Shown: piece by piece, positions 36,879 through 44,787 of the stretch
Position numbering within the stretch: the first letter of the stretch is position 1
How the letters are laid out: every line of letters begins with the position of its first letter
Source of the DNA: Phenylobacterium sp.
GTDB lineage: Bacteria; Pseudomonadota; Alphaproteobacteria; Caulobacterales; Caulobacteraceae
Direction of reading: 5' to 3'
DNA length: 64,000 bases
Assembly: GCF_030697925.1 (NCBI RefSeq)
Contig: NZ_JAUYOJ010000215.1
Span: 26,918-90,917, forward strand
Notes under the pieces: model-generated
What the model was told of the DNA's origin: nothing
Database searches by the model: none
Seen by the model: the letters and a program-made list of their open reading frames with translations, nothing else
Made by a program: the position numbers and the translations under genes

Positions 36879-38072
36879 TCAGGAGCCCGCCGCCGACGAG
36901 GCCCCAGGTCGAAGCTCTGAGGCGAGTCCATGTCTTCCCCGGGTTCGGTCGAGCCGCCGCGCGAGCGGAACGATCAGGCCCAGGCAAGCGAGGTACATCG
37001 TAGCGGCGAGGACGCCGACCCAGAGATAGCCGTTCGCCACCAGGATGAGCGAGGCGAGGAACGGCCCCAGCGCGGTGCCAAAGTTCAGCATCGCGGCTGT
37101 CAACGCCGCGGTGCGTCCCTCAGGATCCAGCCCGGCGGCGACGCCGTTGAGGTAGGGAAGGCCGAAGAACCAGGCCAGCGCGATCAGGCAGGCGCCTGCC
37201 GTGTAGAGTTCCGGAGTACGCGCCAGGACGATGATCACGGCCGCGGTGGCGGACAGGCCAAGGGCTATGACCTGCGATGCCGTCCGACTGATCCGGGACC
37301 CCAGGATCGCGGCGATCGCCGCGCCGATGAATCCCGCGATCGATGCGAGGCCCAGGGTGCCGCCGACCTCGGCGACGGACATCCCGATCGCCACGCCCAT
37401 CCGCTCTTCATAGGTCCATACCGCACCGTGCCCCGCGTAGAGGACCAAGGCGGCCGCAAGCAGCGGCGCTGCGTCGCGCAAGGGCGGACGCCGGCCGGCG
37501 CCTGCCGCCGCGTCGGTGGTCCGCGCCGGGGGCCGCGGCGCTGCAAAGGCGAACGGCAGGGTCAGCGCCGCGATGGCGGCCATCACCAGGAAGGCGGCGG
37601 CCGATCCCCACGCCTGCATGAGGTTCGGCACCGTGGTCAGGAACACGCCGGCATAGGCCAGCATGCCCATGGTGGTGATCGAATAGACGCGGTCGGGCTC
37701 CCGGTGGCCGGCGATGATGGCGCCGCTGATGGCCAGCGACGCGCCGGCCCCGGCCCCCGCGACCACCCGGCTGAGCACCAGCACCGTCGTGTCGCCGGCG
37801 AATGACGCCGCCAGATTGCCGGCGGCCGCCATCCCGAGGGCGCAGGCGCACAGGCCGCGGCGATCAAACCGTGACACAACGGCGGCGATCAGCAGGGCCG
37901 CCCCGCCGAAGGCGGTCATCTCCACCGCCGACACCATGCCGGCGGCCGACGGGGTAAGCCCATAGCTGTCGACCATCAGGCCGACCAGAAGCGGCTGCAC
38001 GATTGCGGTGCTGTTGCCGATCAACCCCAGAAGGGTGACCAGGACGAGGGCGTTCGTGTCGGACAGTCGCAT
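36879..38072 (-). CDS. MFS transporter
   Basis: 397 residues with about 12 membrane helices (LVLVTLLGLIGNSTAIVQPLLVGLMVDSYGLTP at the start; VLSRVVAGAGAGASLAISGAIIAG for helices 4-5). Resembles the shorter sugar/aromatic-compound MFS proteins; direction and substrate are not evident. It converges with the histidine kinase gene (28-nt gap) and is the last gene of a TetR-GNAT-MFS operon. Possible roles are efflux of an amine or aldehyde intermediate, or uptake. Confidence 0.85.
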   Translation of the reverse strand: MRLSDTNALVLVTLLGLIGNSTAIVQPLLVGLMVDSYGLTPSAAGMVSAVEMTAFGGAALLIAAVVSRFDRRGLCACALGMAAAGNLAASFAGDTTVLVLSRVVAGAGAGASLAISGAIIAGHREPDRVYSITTMGMLAYAGVFLTTVPNLMQAWGSAAAFLVMAAIAALTLPFAFAAPRPPARTTDAAAGAGRRPPLRDAAPLLAAALVLYAGHGAVWTYEERMGVAIGMSVAEVGGTLGLASIAGFIGAAIAAILGSRISRTASQVIALGLSATAAVIIVLARTPELYTAGACLIALAWFFGLPYLNGVAAGLDPEGRTAALTAAMLNFGTALGPFLASLILVANGYLWVGVLAATMYLACLGLIVPLARRLDRTRGRHGLASELRPGASSAAGS

Positions 38073-38096
38073 GACGACCCCCTCTCGGTTCGGTGG

Positions 38097-38549
38097 TCAG
38101 TCGGCCAGGATCTTCTCGTAACGGATGTGGCCGCGATGCACGGCGACCTGGTCGTAGAGCGCGCGCGCGGCACCATTGTCCTGATGGGTCAGCCAATGCA
38201 CGCATGAGCAGGCGCGGCCCCGCGCCCAGTCGTACGCATAGGCGATCAACGCGCGCCCGACGCCCTTGCCTCGCAGCTCGGGCGGCACGAAGAGGTCCGA
38301 CAGGTAGCAATGCGGCGCGGCCGACCAGGTCGAGCCGTGCAAGATCAGATGGACAAGCCCGACCGGCAGGTCGTCGGCTCCCACGGCGAGCGCGCAATGC
38401 AGCGGCGAGGCGGGATCATGAAACCGCGCCCAAGTGCTCGCCGTGGTGTCCTCAGGCAGGCTGACCGCGTAGAATTCTTGGTAGCCCCGCCACAGGGGCA
38501 GCCAGGCTTGATGGTCGGCGGGCGTCGCCGGACGGACCGTCACCGGCAT
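38097..38549 (-). CDS. GNAT-family N-acetyltransferase
   Basis: 150 residues, single GNAT fold: VTVRPATPADHQAWLPLWRGYQEFY at the N-terminus, CYLSDLFVPPELRGKGVGRALIAYAYDWA with the acetyl-CoA pyrophosphate-binding R-G-x-G-x-G/A loop, and NGAARALYDQV (motif B). Likely acetylates a small amine in the cytoplasm. Beside a TTQ amine dehydrogenase regulon, detoxifying or storing an amine intermediate is an attractive but unproven role. Lies 24 nt upstream of the MFS gene in the same operon. Confidence 0.88.
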   Translation of the reverse strand: MPVTVRPATPADHQAWLPLWRGYQEFYAVSLPEDTTASTWARFHDPASPLHCALAVGADDLPVGLVHLILHGSTWSAAPHCYLSDLFVPPELRGKGVGRALIAYAYDWARGRACSCVHWLTHQDNGAARALYDQVAVHRGHIRYEKILAD

Positions 38550-38583
38550 GTCGCACCCATGGAACGCCAGGACCGCCGTCCGG

Positions 38584-39204
38584 CTACGTCCAGGATTCGA
38601 ACAGGACGCCCACGCTTTCTCGGACTTTCTTTGAAAGCTGAGCCCGCGTCTTTATCAGGCCGAAATTGAATTCGACATAGTAGCTGTTGTAGACATAAAA
38701 GATGATCGCGGCGAGTTCCGGGGCCTTGAAGGCGTCTGAAATCGTTCCGTTCTTCTGGTAATACTTGACCAGCGCCGTGAGCTGCCGTCGCAATTCTGCA
38801 TCCGCATAGCGGACCACCTCGTCCGTCTCCGCGCGGCCCGTGGACGTCGCCGGCCACAGGGTCGGCTTGAGACGGATTGACTTGCTGCGCTTGTCGAGGA
38901 TGGTGACCATCAGGAGGCAGAAGGCCGTTATCCCGGCCTTCGGATCCTCGGGAGGGTCGTCGAGCAGCGTCTGGCTCTCGGAAAACAGTTCCTCCAGGTC
39001 GCGGCGAACTAGGTCCGCCAGCACCGAGGCCTTTGTCTTGAAATGCCGGAACAGCGTGGCGATGCCGATGCCCGCCTTGGTGGCGATGGCCTGCATCGTG
39101 GCCTTCTGATAGCCGACCTCGGAAAACAGCGAGAGCGCCGCATCCAGGACGGAATCCCGAACGACCATCTTCTGACGGCCTCTCAAGGTGAGCTCTACTG
39201 TCAT
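38584..39204 (-). CDS. TetR-family transcriptional regulator
   Basis: 206 residues from ATG 39204 (MTVELTLRGRQKMVVRDSVLDAAL); the track start at 39330 adds an implausible Arg/Pro-rich leader. The N-terminal HTH is clear: ALSLFSEVGYQKATMQAIATKAGIGIATLFRHFKTKASVL. The C-terminal ligand domain carries a TKPTLWP-like stretch (RLKPTLWPATSTG) and many aromatics (YVYNSYYVEFNFGLIKT), suggesting an aromatic or hydrophobic effector. Site D lies upstream in the intergenic region it shares with the divergent ALDH gene. It is therefore the best candidate for the protein that recognises the five-site operator, with autoregulation. It heads the TetR-GNAT-MFS operon. Confidence 0.88.
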   Translation of the reverse strand: MTVELTLRGRQKMVVRDSVLDAALSLFSEVGYQKATMQAIATKAGIGIATLFRHFKTKASVLADLVRRDLEELFSESQTLLDDPPEDPKAGITAFCLLMVTILDKRSKSIRLKPTLWPATSTGRAETDEVVRYADAELRRQLTALVKYYQKNGTISDAFKAPELAAIIFYVYNSYYVEFNFGLIKTRAQLSKKVRESVGVLFESWT

Positions 39205-39428
39205 CAGGGAATCCGGCTCCTCGGCGCAACGTCGGCGGACTGGCCCGGGGGCGCAAGCCATCCCGCGATGCGCCACTCCGGCCGCCTCCGGCGCAGCGGA
39301 CTTCCGGACATCCGGGCCGCGACGCATCAAGGTTCCGAATCACTATCAGCCTAATAGCGCACCGCCAATACATCTCACGTCGGCGCCGGAGCCTGGCCGC
39401 CGCGTGTGATCCGGATACAGCCATAAAA

Positions 39429-39454
39429 TGATAGATATTGAAAGTAAAATATCG
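39429..39454. promoter_or_regulatory. supercluster operator, site D
   Basis: TGATAGA-N12-AATATCG; left arm 6 of 7, right arm 5 of 7, same spacing. It lies in the 343-nt region (39205-39547) between the divergent TetR and aldehyde dehydrogenase genes, which holds no ORF of note and is strongly AT-rich around the site. Confidence 0.55.
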
Positions 39455-39547
39455 AGTCGATATTATGACTGCTTCTAGATAGGAATTGCCGGGACGCGCG
39501 CCGCGCGCCGGCCGCACCCCGCTTGTAGCGCCGGCCATGGAGCGCAG

Positions 39548-41002
39548 ATGACCCCTCCCGACACCCTTATCCGACGTCAGGCGTTCGTCGGCGGCCTCTG
39601 GTGCGACGCCCTCGACGGCCGCCGCCTGGCGATCACGGATCCCGCCGACGGATCGGAGATCTGCGAGGTCGCCCACCTGTCGCGGGAGGACGCCAAGCGG
39701 GCCATCGGTTGCGCGGCCGAGGCGCTCCCGGCCTGGCGCGCCCGCCCGGCGGCGGAGCGCGCCGCCTTCCTGCGTCGCTGGGCGGACCTCGTGCTGGAGA
39801 GTATCGAGCCCCTGGCCAAACTGCTCACGCGCGAGCAGGGCAAGCCGCTGGCGGAGGCGCGCGCCGAGATCGCCCAGGCGGCGGCGTTCCTGGGCTGGTT
39901 CGCCGAGGAGGCGCGCCGCGTCTATGGCGATCTGATCCCAGCGCCCAGGGCCGATCGGCGGACGCTGGTCCTCAAGCAGCCGGTCGGCGTGGTCGCCGCC
40001 ATCACGCCGTGGAACTTTCCGGCCGCCATGGTGGCGCGCAAGGTCGCGCCCGCCCTCGCCGCCGGATGCACCTTGGTCCTCAAGCCTGCGCCCCAGACTC
40101 CACTTTCCGCCCTGGCGCTCGCCGTCTTGGCGGAGGCGGCCGGCCTCCCGCCCGGCGTCCTCAACATCATCCCCGGAGAGGCCGAGCCGATCGGGAACGC
40201 ATTGATCGACAGCCACGCCGTACGGAAGCTGACATTCACCGGCTCGACGGCGGTGGGCCGGCAGCTTCTCGCGCGCTCGGCCGCCACGCTGAAGCGGGTG
40301 TCGCTGGAACTGGGCGGCAACGCGCCCTTCATCGTCTTCGCCGACGCCGATCTGGACGCGGCCGTCGAGGGCGCGATCGAGTCGAAGTTCCGCAACAGCG
40401 GCCAGACATGCGTCTGCGCGAACCGGCTCCTGGTGGAGGACAGCATCTACGACGCGTTCAGCGCCCGCCTTGCGGCCCGGGCCAAGGCGCTCGTGGTCGC
40501 GCCAGGCCTCGCCCCCGGTTCACAGCAGGGGCCGCTTATCGACCAGTCCGCCGTCGACAAGGTGGAGGCGCTGATCGCCGACGCCGTCGACAAGGGCGCT
40601 CGCGTCCTGACCGGCGGCGGACGGCATGTGCTCGGCGGGACGTTCTTCCAGCCGACGGTCCTCACCGAGGCCACTGCGGACATGCAATTGTGCCAGGCGG
40701 AGATCTTCGGGCCGGTGGCGCCGCTCTACAGGTTCCACACCGAAAACGAGGCTGTCGCGCTCGCCGATGCGACACCCTTCGGGCTCGCCAGCTACGTCTA
40801 TTCCAGCGACCTCGGCCGGGCGTTGAGGGTCGGCGAGGCCCTGCAGTGCGGCATGGTCGGGATCAATGTCGGCGCCATGTCCACAGAGACGGCGCCGTTC
40901 GGCGGCGTGAAGGATTCCGGGTTCGGCCGCGAGGGCTCGATGTACGGAATCGATGAGTACCTGGACCTGAAATACCTCTCCTTGGACCTCTCCGCGCGAT
41001 AG
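39548..41002 (+). CDS. aldehyde dehydrogenase (succinate-semialdehyde dehydrogenase-like)
   Basis: 484 residues, full ALDH fold. Catalytic Cys288 in RNSGQTCVCANRLL and general-base Glu254 in LELGGNAP are present, with the NAD-binding PWNFPAAMVARKVAPALAAGC and FTGSTAVGRQL blocks. The QGKPLAEARAEI and NSGQTCVCANR signatures place it near GabD-type semialdehyde dehydrogenases. It would oxidise an aldehyde to the acid with NAD(P). It is the first gene after operator D and lies 85 nt ahead of the cytochrome that opens the TTQ dehydrogenase operon, which has its own operator (site E). Confidence 0.92.
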   Translation: MTPPDTLIRRQAFVGGLWCDALDGRRLAITDPADGSEICEVAHLSREDAKRAIGCAAEALPAWRARPAAERAAFLRRWADLVLESIEPLAKLLTREQGKPLAEARAEIAQAAAFLGWFAEEARRVYGDLIPAPRADRRTLVLKQPVGVVAAITPWNFPAAMVARKVAPALAAGCTLVLKPAPQTPLSALALAVLAEAAGLPPGVLNIIPGEAEPIGNALIDSHAVRKLTFTGSTAVGRQLLARSAATLKRVSLELGGNAPFIVFADADLDAAVEGAIESKFRNSGQTCVCANRLLVEDSIYDAFSARLAARAKALVVAPGLAPGSQQGPLIDQSAVDKVEALIADAVDKGARVLTGGGRHVLGGTFFQPTVLTEATADMQLCQAEIFGPVAPLYRFHTENEAVALADATPFGLASYVYSSDLGRALRVGEALQCGMVGINVGAMSTETAPFGGVKDSGFGREGSMYGIDEYLDLKYLSLDLSAR

Positions 41003-41040
41003 CGAGGCGGACAAACCGTTGCGTCCTGAAAGTATTCATG

Positions 41041-41066
41041 TGATAGTTTTAGAACGATTTCGATCA
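41041..41066. promoter_or_regulatory. supercluster operator, site E
   Basis: TGATAGT-N12-TCGATCA; left arm exact, right arm 5 of 7. It ends 21 nt before the ATG of the cytochrome c gene heading the amine dehydrogenase operon. Confidence 0.58.
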
Positions 41067-41087
41067 TATCGAGCCAGCGAGGGAACG

Positions 41088-41480
41088 ATGTCGAAGGGCG
41101 TGGGCGCATGGCGCCCGATCGTGGCGATCCTGTTCATGACGGCCGCGGTCAGCCTGCCGCTCGCGGCCAGGGCGCAAGCTCGGCCGGGGGCCGAGGGCGC
41201 CTTCGGAAGATGCGCCATATGCCATTCGACCCGCGCCGGCGCTGGCCCCAGCATCGGCCCGAACCTCGCCGGCCTGCTGGGCCGGAAAGTCGGCTCCGCG
41301 CCCGGCTTCACCTATTCGCGGGCGATGGCGAAGGCCGATTTCGTATGGGACAAGGCGCGGCTCGACGCTTTCCTGCGTGCGCCGCAGACGGTCGTTCGCG
41401 GGAACCGGATGGCGTTCGGCGGTATCTCCGACGCCGCGACCCGCGCCGACCTTGTCGCCTACCTGGCGTCGAGGAGCTAG
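41088..41480 (+). CDS. periplasmic class I cytochrome c
   Basis: 130 residues from ATG 41088 (MSKGVGAWRPIVAILFM), with GAGGGA upstream; the track start at 41019 is too early. Signal peptide ending ARAQA, one haem-binding CAICH motif, GPNLAGLLGRKVGSAPGFTYS typical of the mitochondrial/c2-like class, and the axial Met in GNRMAFGGI. Predicted periplasmic one-electron carrier. It lies directly before the large subunit of the TTQ enzyme (1 nt gap), where other bacteria have amicyanin or azurin, so it is the likely electron acceptor of the amine dehydrogenase. Confidence 0.9.
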   Translation: MSKGVGAWRPIVAILFMTAAVSLPLAARAQARPGAEGAFGRCAICHSTRAGAGPSIGPNLAGLLGRKVGSAPGFTYSRAMAKADFVWDKARLDAFLRAPQTVVRGNRMAFGGISDAATRADLVAYLASRS

Positions 41481-41481
41481 G

Positions 41482-42657
41482 ATGGCGCGGTCCCTGACCC
41501 CGGTGTCGTTGCCGGCCCTGGCGATCGGGCTGGCCCTGCTGTGCCCCGCGCACGGGCAGGCGGCCCCCATCGAGCCGGAGGAGCTACGCACCGAGACGCT
41601 GCCCGCCGCCTGGAACCCACACTGGATCTGGGTGAACGACGTCTCGTTCAGCCGGATGCCCGACGGCCGCGCCTACCTCATCGACGGCGATTCCGGACGT
41701 TTCCTCGGAATGGTCAGCGCCGGCTACAGCCACACGTTGCTGCAGATGACGCCGGCCGGGGCCGAGTTCGCCGTGCCCTCGACGTACTACTCGCGCGGCT
41801 CGCGCGGCGAGCGGACGGATGTCGTGACTCTGTACGACAAGGCGACCCTCACCCCCGGCGAGGAGGTCGTGATCCCGCCGCGTCGCTACATCGGCGCACC
41901 GTTCGTCGGCGCGATGGCGGCCACGGACGACGGGCGTTTCTCGCTCATCTACAACTTCACCCCCGAGCAATCGGTGACGGTTGTCGACCTCGTCGCGCGG
42001 AAGGTCGTGGGCGAGTTTCCCACGCCAGGCTGCGGCCTGATCTACCCCCTCGGGCCACGCCGGTTCTTCATGCAGTGCGCCGACTCGTCACTGCAAGCCG
42101 TTTCCATCGCGCCCGATGGGCGCCTAACGCTGGGCGAGCGGACGGCCAAGCTGTTTGCGGACGGCGATCCCGCGACGGAGAAGCCGGTTCGGATCGCGCC
42201 TGATCGCTGGCTGCTCTTCACCTACTCCGGTGAGATCCACGAGGTCGACGGCGGCGGCGGCCAGCTGAAGGCGGGACTCGCCTGGCGGCTCACCGACGCG
42301 GCAACGTCGGGATGGCGCATCGGGGGCCTGCAACCCGCCGCCTTCCACACACGCACGAACCGGCTGTTCGCGCTCATGCACCGGGGCGGCGACGGAACGC
42401 ACAAGGATCCCGGCACGGAGGTCTGGGTGTACGACGCACGGATCGGACGCCGCCTGGAACGACGTAAGCTTGCCGCGCCCGCCACCTCTGTCGCCGTCAG
42501 CTCCGACGAACAGCCCCTACTGTTCACTGTCATGGCCGGGGTCCGCGATCTGGTCGTTTACGACGCCGCCACGGGCGCGAAGCTCCGGGTCGTCGACCAA
42601 CTAGGCGACGCCCTGTCCTACCTGCAACCGGCTCCGCTGGCGGAGCCGACGCGATGA
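41482..42657 (+). CDS. mauB: TTQ-type amine dehydrogenase, large (beta-propeller) subunit
   Basis: 391 residues from ATG 41482 (MARSLTPVSLPALAIG); the ORF-track start 41377 lies in the cytochrome gene. Signal peptide ending HGQAA, then a seven-bladed propeller: NPHWIWVNDVSFSRMPDGRAYLIDGDSGRFLGMVSAGY and PTPGCGLIYPLGPRRFFMQCADSSL are characteristic of methylamine/aralkylamine dehydrogenase heavy chains. The periplasmic enzyme oxidises primary amines to aldehydes and ammonia. Homology cannot separate methylamine from aromatic-amine preference by eye; the gene order B-E-D-A without mauF or mauG-like genes and the neighbouring phenylacetaldehyde-dehydrogenase-like gene favour an aralkylamine enzyme. 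Confidence 0.92.
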   Translation: MARSLTPVSLPALAIGLALLCPAHGQAAPIEPEELRTETLPAAWNPHWIWVNDVSFSRMPDGRAYLIDGDSGRFLGMVSAGYSHTLLQMTPAGAEFAVPSTYYSRGSRGERTDVVTLYDKATLTPGEEVVIPPRRYIGAPFVGAMAATDDGRFSLIYNFTPEQSVTVVDLVARKVVGEFPTPGCGLIYPLGPRRFFMQCADSSLQAVSIAPDGRLTLGERTAKLFADGDPATEKPVRIAPDRWLLFTYSGEIHEVDGGGGQLKAGLAWRLTDAATSGWRIGGLQPAAFHTRTNRLFALMHRGGDGTHKDPGTEVWVYDARIGRRLERRKLAAPATSVAVSSDEQPLLFTVMAGVRDLVVYDAATGAKLRVVDQLGDALSYLQPAPLAEPTR

Positions 42658-43199
42658 CGCTCGACCCCGTCCTCCTACTGCTCACGAGGATGGCCTTCGG
42701 CCTGTTCCTCGTGGCGTCGGCCATGAAGAAGGCGCGGGATCCCGCGGCCTTCCGGGTGGCGCTCAGCGCCTATCGTCTCGTCCCTGCCGGCTGGACGTTC
42801 GCCGGCGCGGCGGGGCTGACCGTCCTGGAACTGGTGGTCGGCGTCGCGGTGCTGGCCGCGCCGACCGAGGCGGTGGCCCGCTTCGCGTTCGGGGCCATCG
42901 CGTCGCTGCTGGCGAGCTACGCCGTCGTCCTCGCCGTCAAACTCATGCGTGGCGAGCGCGACATCGACTGCGGATGCCTCGGCTGGGGAGCGCCCTCGCG
43001 AGGCCTCCGTTGGTCCATGGTGGCTCGCAACCTCGCCTTGGCCTCGCTCGCCGCCGCCCCGGCGGTCCTGCCTCGCGTCGCGCGAGACCTCAGCGGCGTG
43101 GACCTGCTGACGGTGGCGGCGGGCCTGGCCGTCGCCACCGTCCTCTACCTGGCAGTCGACACCCTCATCGGTCTACCCAGTCGGCGGACCGCGGCATGA
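42654..43199 (+). CDS. mauE: MauE-like membrane protein for small-subunit maturation
   Basis: 181 residues, about four or five membrane helices, DoxX/MauE family. It has the conserved DIDCGCLGWG cysteine motif on a loop near residue 105. MauE with MauD is needed for stable, disulphide-rich small subunit in methylotrophs, probably handling redox chemistry across the inner membrane. Overlaps mauB and mauD by 4 nt each (ATGA), so expression is tightly coupled. Confidence 0.9.
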   Translation: MTLDPVLLLLTRMAFGLFLVASAMKKARDPAAFRVALSAYRLVPAGWTFAGAAGLTVLELVVGVAVLAAPTEAVARFAFGAIASLLASYAVVLAVKLMRGERDIDCGCLGWGAPSRGLRWSMVARNLALASLAAAPAVLPRVARDLSGVDLLTVAAGLAVATVLYLAVDTLIGLPSRRTAA

Positions 43200-43840
43200 C
43201 CGGCTCCCTTCTTGTCGTCCTCGGCTTGCAGTGGGCGCTCCTGCTCCTGCTCGCGCTGCTCCTTCTGGTCGCCCTGCGGCAGATCGGCGTGCTGCACGAG
43301 CGCATGGGACCGGTCGGCGCGCTGGTCCTGGCCGGCGGACCGGCGGTCGGCTCGCTCGCGCCCACGTTCGACCTCACGGCCCTCGATGGGCGGCGGGTCA
43401 GCATCGGCACGCCCCAGGGCCGCGCGATCCTGCTCTTCTTTCTTTCGCCGAAGTGTCCAGTCTGCAAGTCGCTCGCCCCTGTCGTGAAGTCGATGGCCGC
43501 CCGGCGGTCGTCCACGCTCGACCTCGTCCTCGCCAGCGATGGCGACCACGAAGCGCAGTTGCGGATGGTTCGAGAGCTGCGCCTGGAGGCCTTCCCCCTC
43601 GTCCTCTCCACGCCGCTCGGCGTCGCGTTCCAGGTCTCCAGGCTTCCGTACGCGGTGCTGTTGCGCGCAGATGGCCGCATCGCGGCGAAAGGTCTCGTCA
43701 ACAACCGCGAGCATCTGGAGAGCCTGTTTGAGGCCGAAGCCCGTGGGGTGGCCTCGCTCCAGGCCTTCCTCGCTGATGCGCCGCCAGCGCTCGCCATCAC
43801 GCCTCGGAACCGGAAGACAGCTGATGATTTCCAGGGTTGA
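43196..43840 (+). CDS. mauD: MauD-like thioredoxin-fold protein
   Basis: 214 residues from ATG 43196; the 42974 track start is inside mauE. An N-terminal membrane anchor (LLVVLGLQWALLLLLALLLLVALRQI) is followed by a periplasmic thioredoxin/TlpA-like domain with the redox motif CPVC in FFLSPKCPVCKSLAPVV. The family forms or shuffles the disulphides of the cysteine-rich small subunit. The 3' end overlaps the mauA start by 17 nt in a different frame. Confidence 0.9.
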   Translation: MTGSLLVVLGLQWALLLLLALLLLVALRQIGVLHERMGPVGALVLAGGPAVGSLAPTFDLTALDGRRVSIGTPQGRAILLFFLSPKCPVCKSLAPVVKSMAARRSSTLDLVLASDGDHEAQLRMVRELRLEAFPLVLSTPLGVAFQVSRLPYAVLLRADGRIAAKGLVNNREHLESLFEAEARGVASLQAFLADAPPALAITPRNRKTADDFQG

Positions 43841-44333
43841 TCGCCTCGCCGAAAGGGTCGCGCGCGGCGTCGCGCGGAAGCTGTCGCGGCGCGGGCTGGT
43901 GGCGCGAATCGGCGCGCTGTTCGGCGCATCGGCGATGCCACTGCTGCCGGTCTCCCGCGCGAACGCGATGACCTCCAAGTCCGGCGACGCGAGCGATCCG
44001 ACCTCGTGCAGCTACTGGCGCTACTGCGGTATCGACGGCTTCCTCTGCACTTGCTGCGGCGGCTCGGCGTCCTCGTGCCCGCCGGGCACGGAGCCGTCGC
44101 CGATCACCTGGGTGGGGACCTGCCGCAACCCAGAAGATGGGTTGAACTACGTCATCTCGTACAACGACTGTTGTGGCAAAAGCGCCTGCGGCCGCTGCGA
44201 ATGCTATCGCAACGAGGGTGACACGCCGGTCTACCAACCGCAGCAGGCCAACGACCTGGACTGGTGCCTGGGGACACGCTCGGGGGTCGCCTACAACTGC
44301 TCGACCGCCGTCGTGCTTGGCGTGGCCGAATGA
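43824..44333 (+). CDS. mauA: TTQ-type amine dehydrogenase, small subunit
   Basis: 169 residues from ATG 43824 (MISRVDRLAERVARG); the track lists it only with a wrong N-terminus (43539). Leader with twin arginines (KLSRRGLVARIG), so probably Tat export of a folded precursor. The mature part carries 14 Cys, including CSYWRYCGIDGFLCTCCGG and NDCCGKSACGRCECY. The two tryptophans that become the tryptophan tryptophylquinone are present: Trp96 (ITWVGTC) and Trp147 (DLDWCLG), at positions equivalent to Trp57 and Trp108 of the Paracoccus protein. The cofactor-bearing catalytic subunit of a periplasmic amine dehydrogenase. Confidence 0.95.
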   Translation: MISRVDRLAERVARGVARKLSRRGLVARIGALFGASAMPLLPVSRANAMTSKSGDASDPTSCSYWRYCGIDGFLCTCCGGSASSCPPGTEPSPITWVGTCRNPEDGLNYVISYNDCCGKSACGRCECYRNEGDTPVYQPQQANDLDWCLGTRSGVAYNCSTAVVLGVAE

Positions 44334-44776
44334 GGGGATCGCAGATCCCGCCGGTCCTGCTGCTGGCGCTGACTCTCGCGTCGCCCGCCGCCGCCGGCAC
44401 GCCCCAGGTCAACTACATGCTCAACTGCCAGGGGTGTCATCTTCCAGACGGCCGCGGTGTCCCAGGGCGCGTGCCCGACATGCGCGGACAGCTGGGCGAG
44501 TTGCTCCGAGCGCCCGGCGGACGCGCCTTCATCGTCCAGGTTCCGGGGACGTCCAACTCGAAGCTGAGCGACGCCGACATCGCCGAACTGCTCAACTGGT
44601 TGATCCCGCGCATGCAGCCCGGATTGCAGGGCCCGCTTGCCCCCTACAGCGCCGGCGAAGTGAGCGCCCTGCGGGCGGTCCGGCTCAAGGACGTCGCCGA
44701 GGTGCGCGCCGCCCTGGCCGCCGACATCCGCCGGCTGCCGGATCGCATGTCCCCGAAATCTCGAAACCAGGACTGA
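44330..44776 (+). CDS. periplasmic monohaem cytochrome c
   Basis: 148 residues from the ATG that overlaps the mauA stop (44330). Signal peptide ending PAAAG, one CQGCH haem motif very close to the mature N-terminus (MLNCQGCHLPDGRGVPGRVPDM), and a long C-terminal tail ending SPKSRNQD. Small c-type cytochromes follow aralkylamine dehydrogenase subunits in some bacteria. It could shuttle electrons onward to the terminal oxidase, or help mature the TTQ, since no dihaem MauG is present in the window. Both roles are inference. Confidence 0.85.
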   Translation: MRGSQIPPVLLLALTLASPAAAGTPQVNYMLNCQGCHLPDGRGVPGRVPDMRGQLGELLRAPGGRAFIVQVPGTSNSKLSDADIAELLNWLIPRMQPGLQGPLAPYSAGEVSALRAVRLKDVAEVRAALAADIRRLPDRMSPKSRNQD

Positions 44777-44787
44777 GGAAGCGAACG

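Noticed and set aside
38540-40216. 558-codon minus-strand ORF across TetR, its promoter and the ALDH gene
   Set aside because: Covers an AT-rich promoter and lies antisense to a convincing ALDH; the translation is low-complexity Arg/Gly text.
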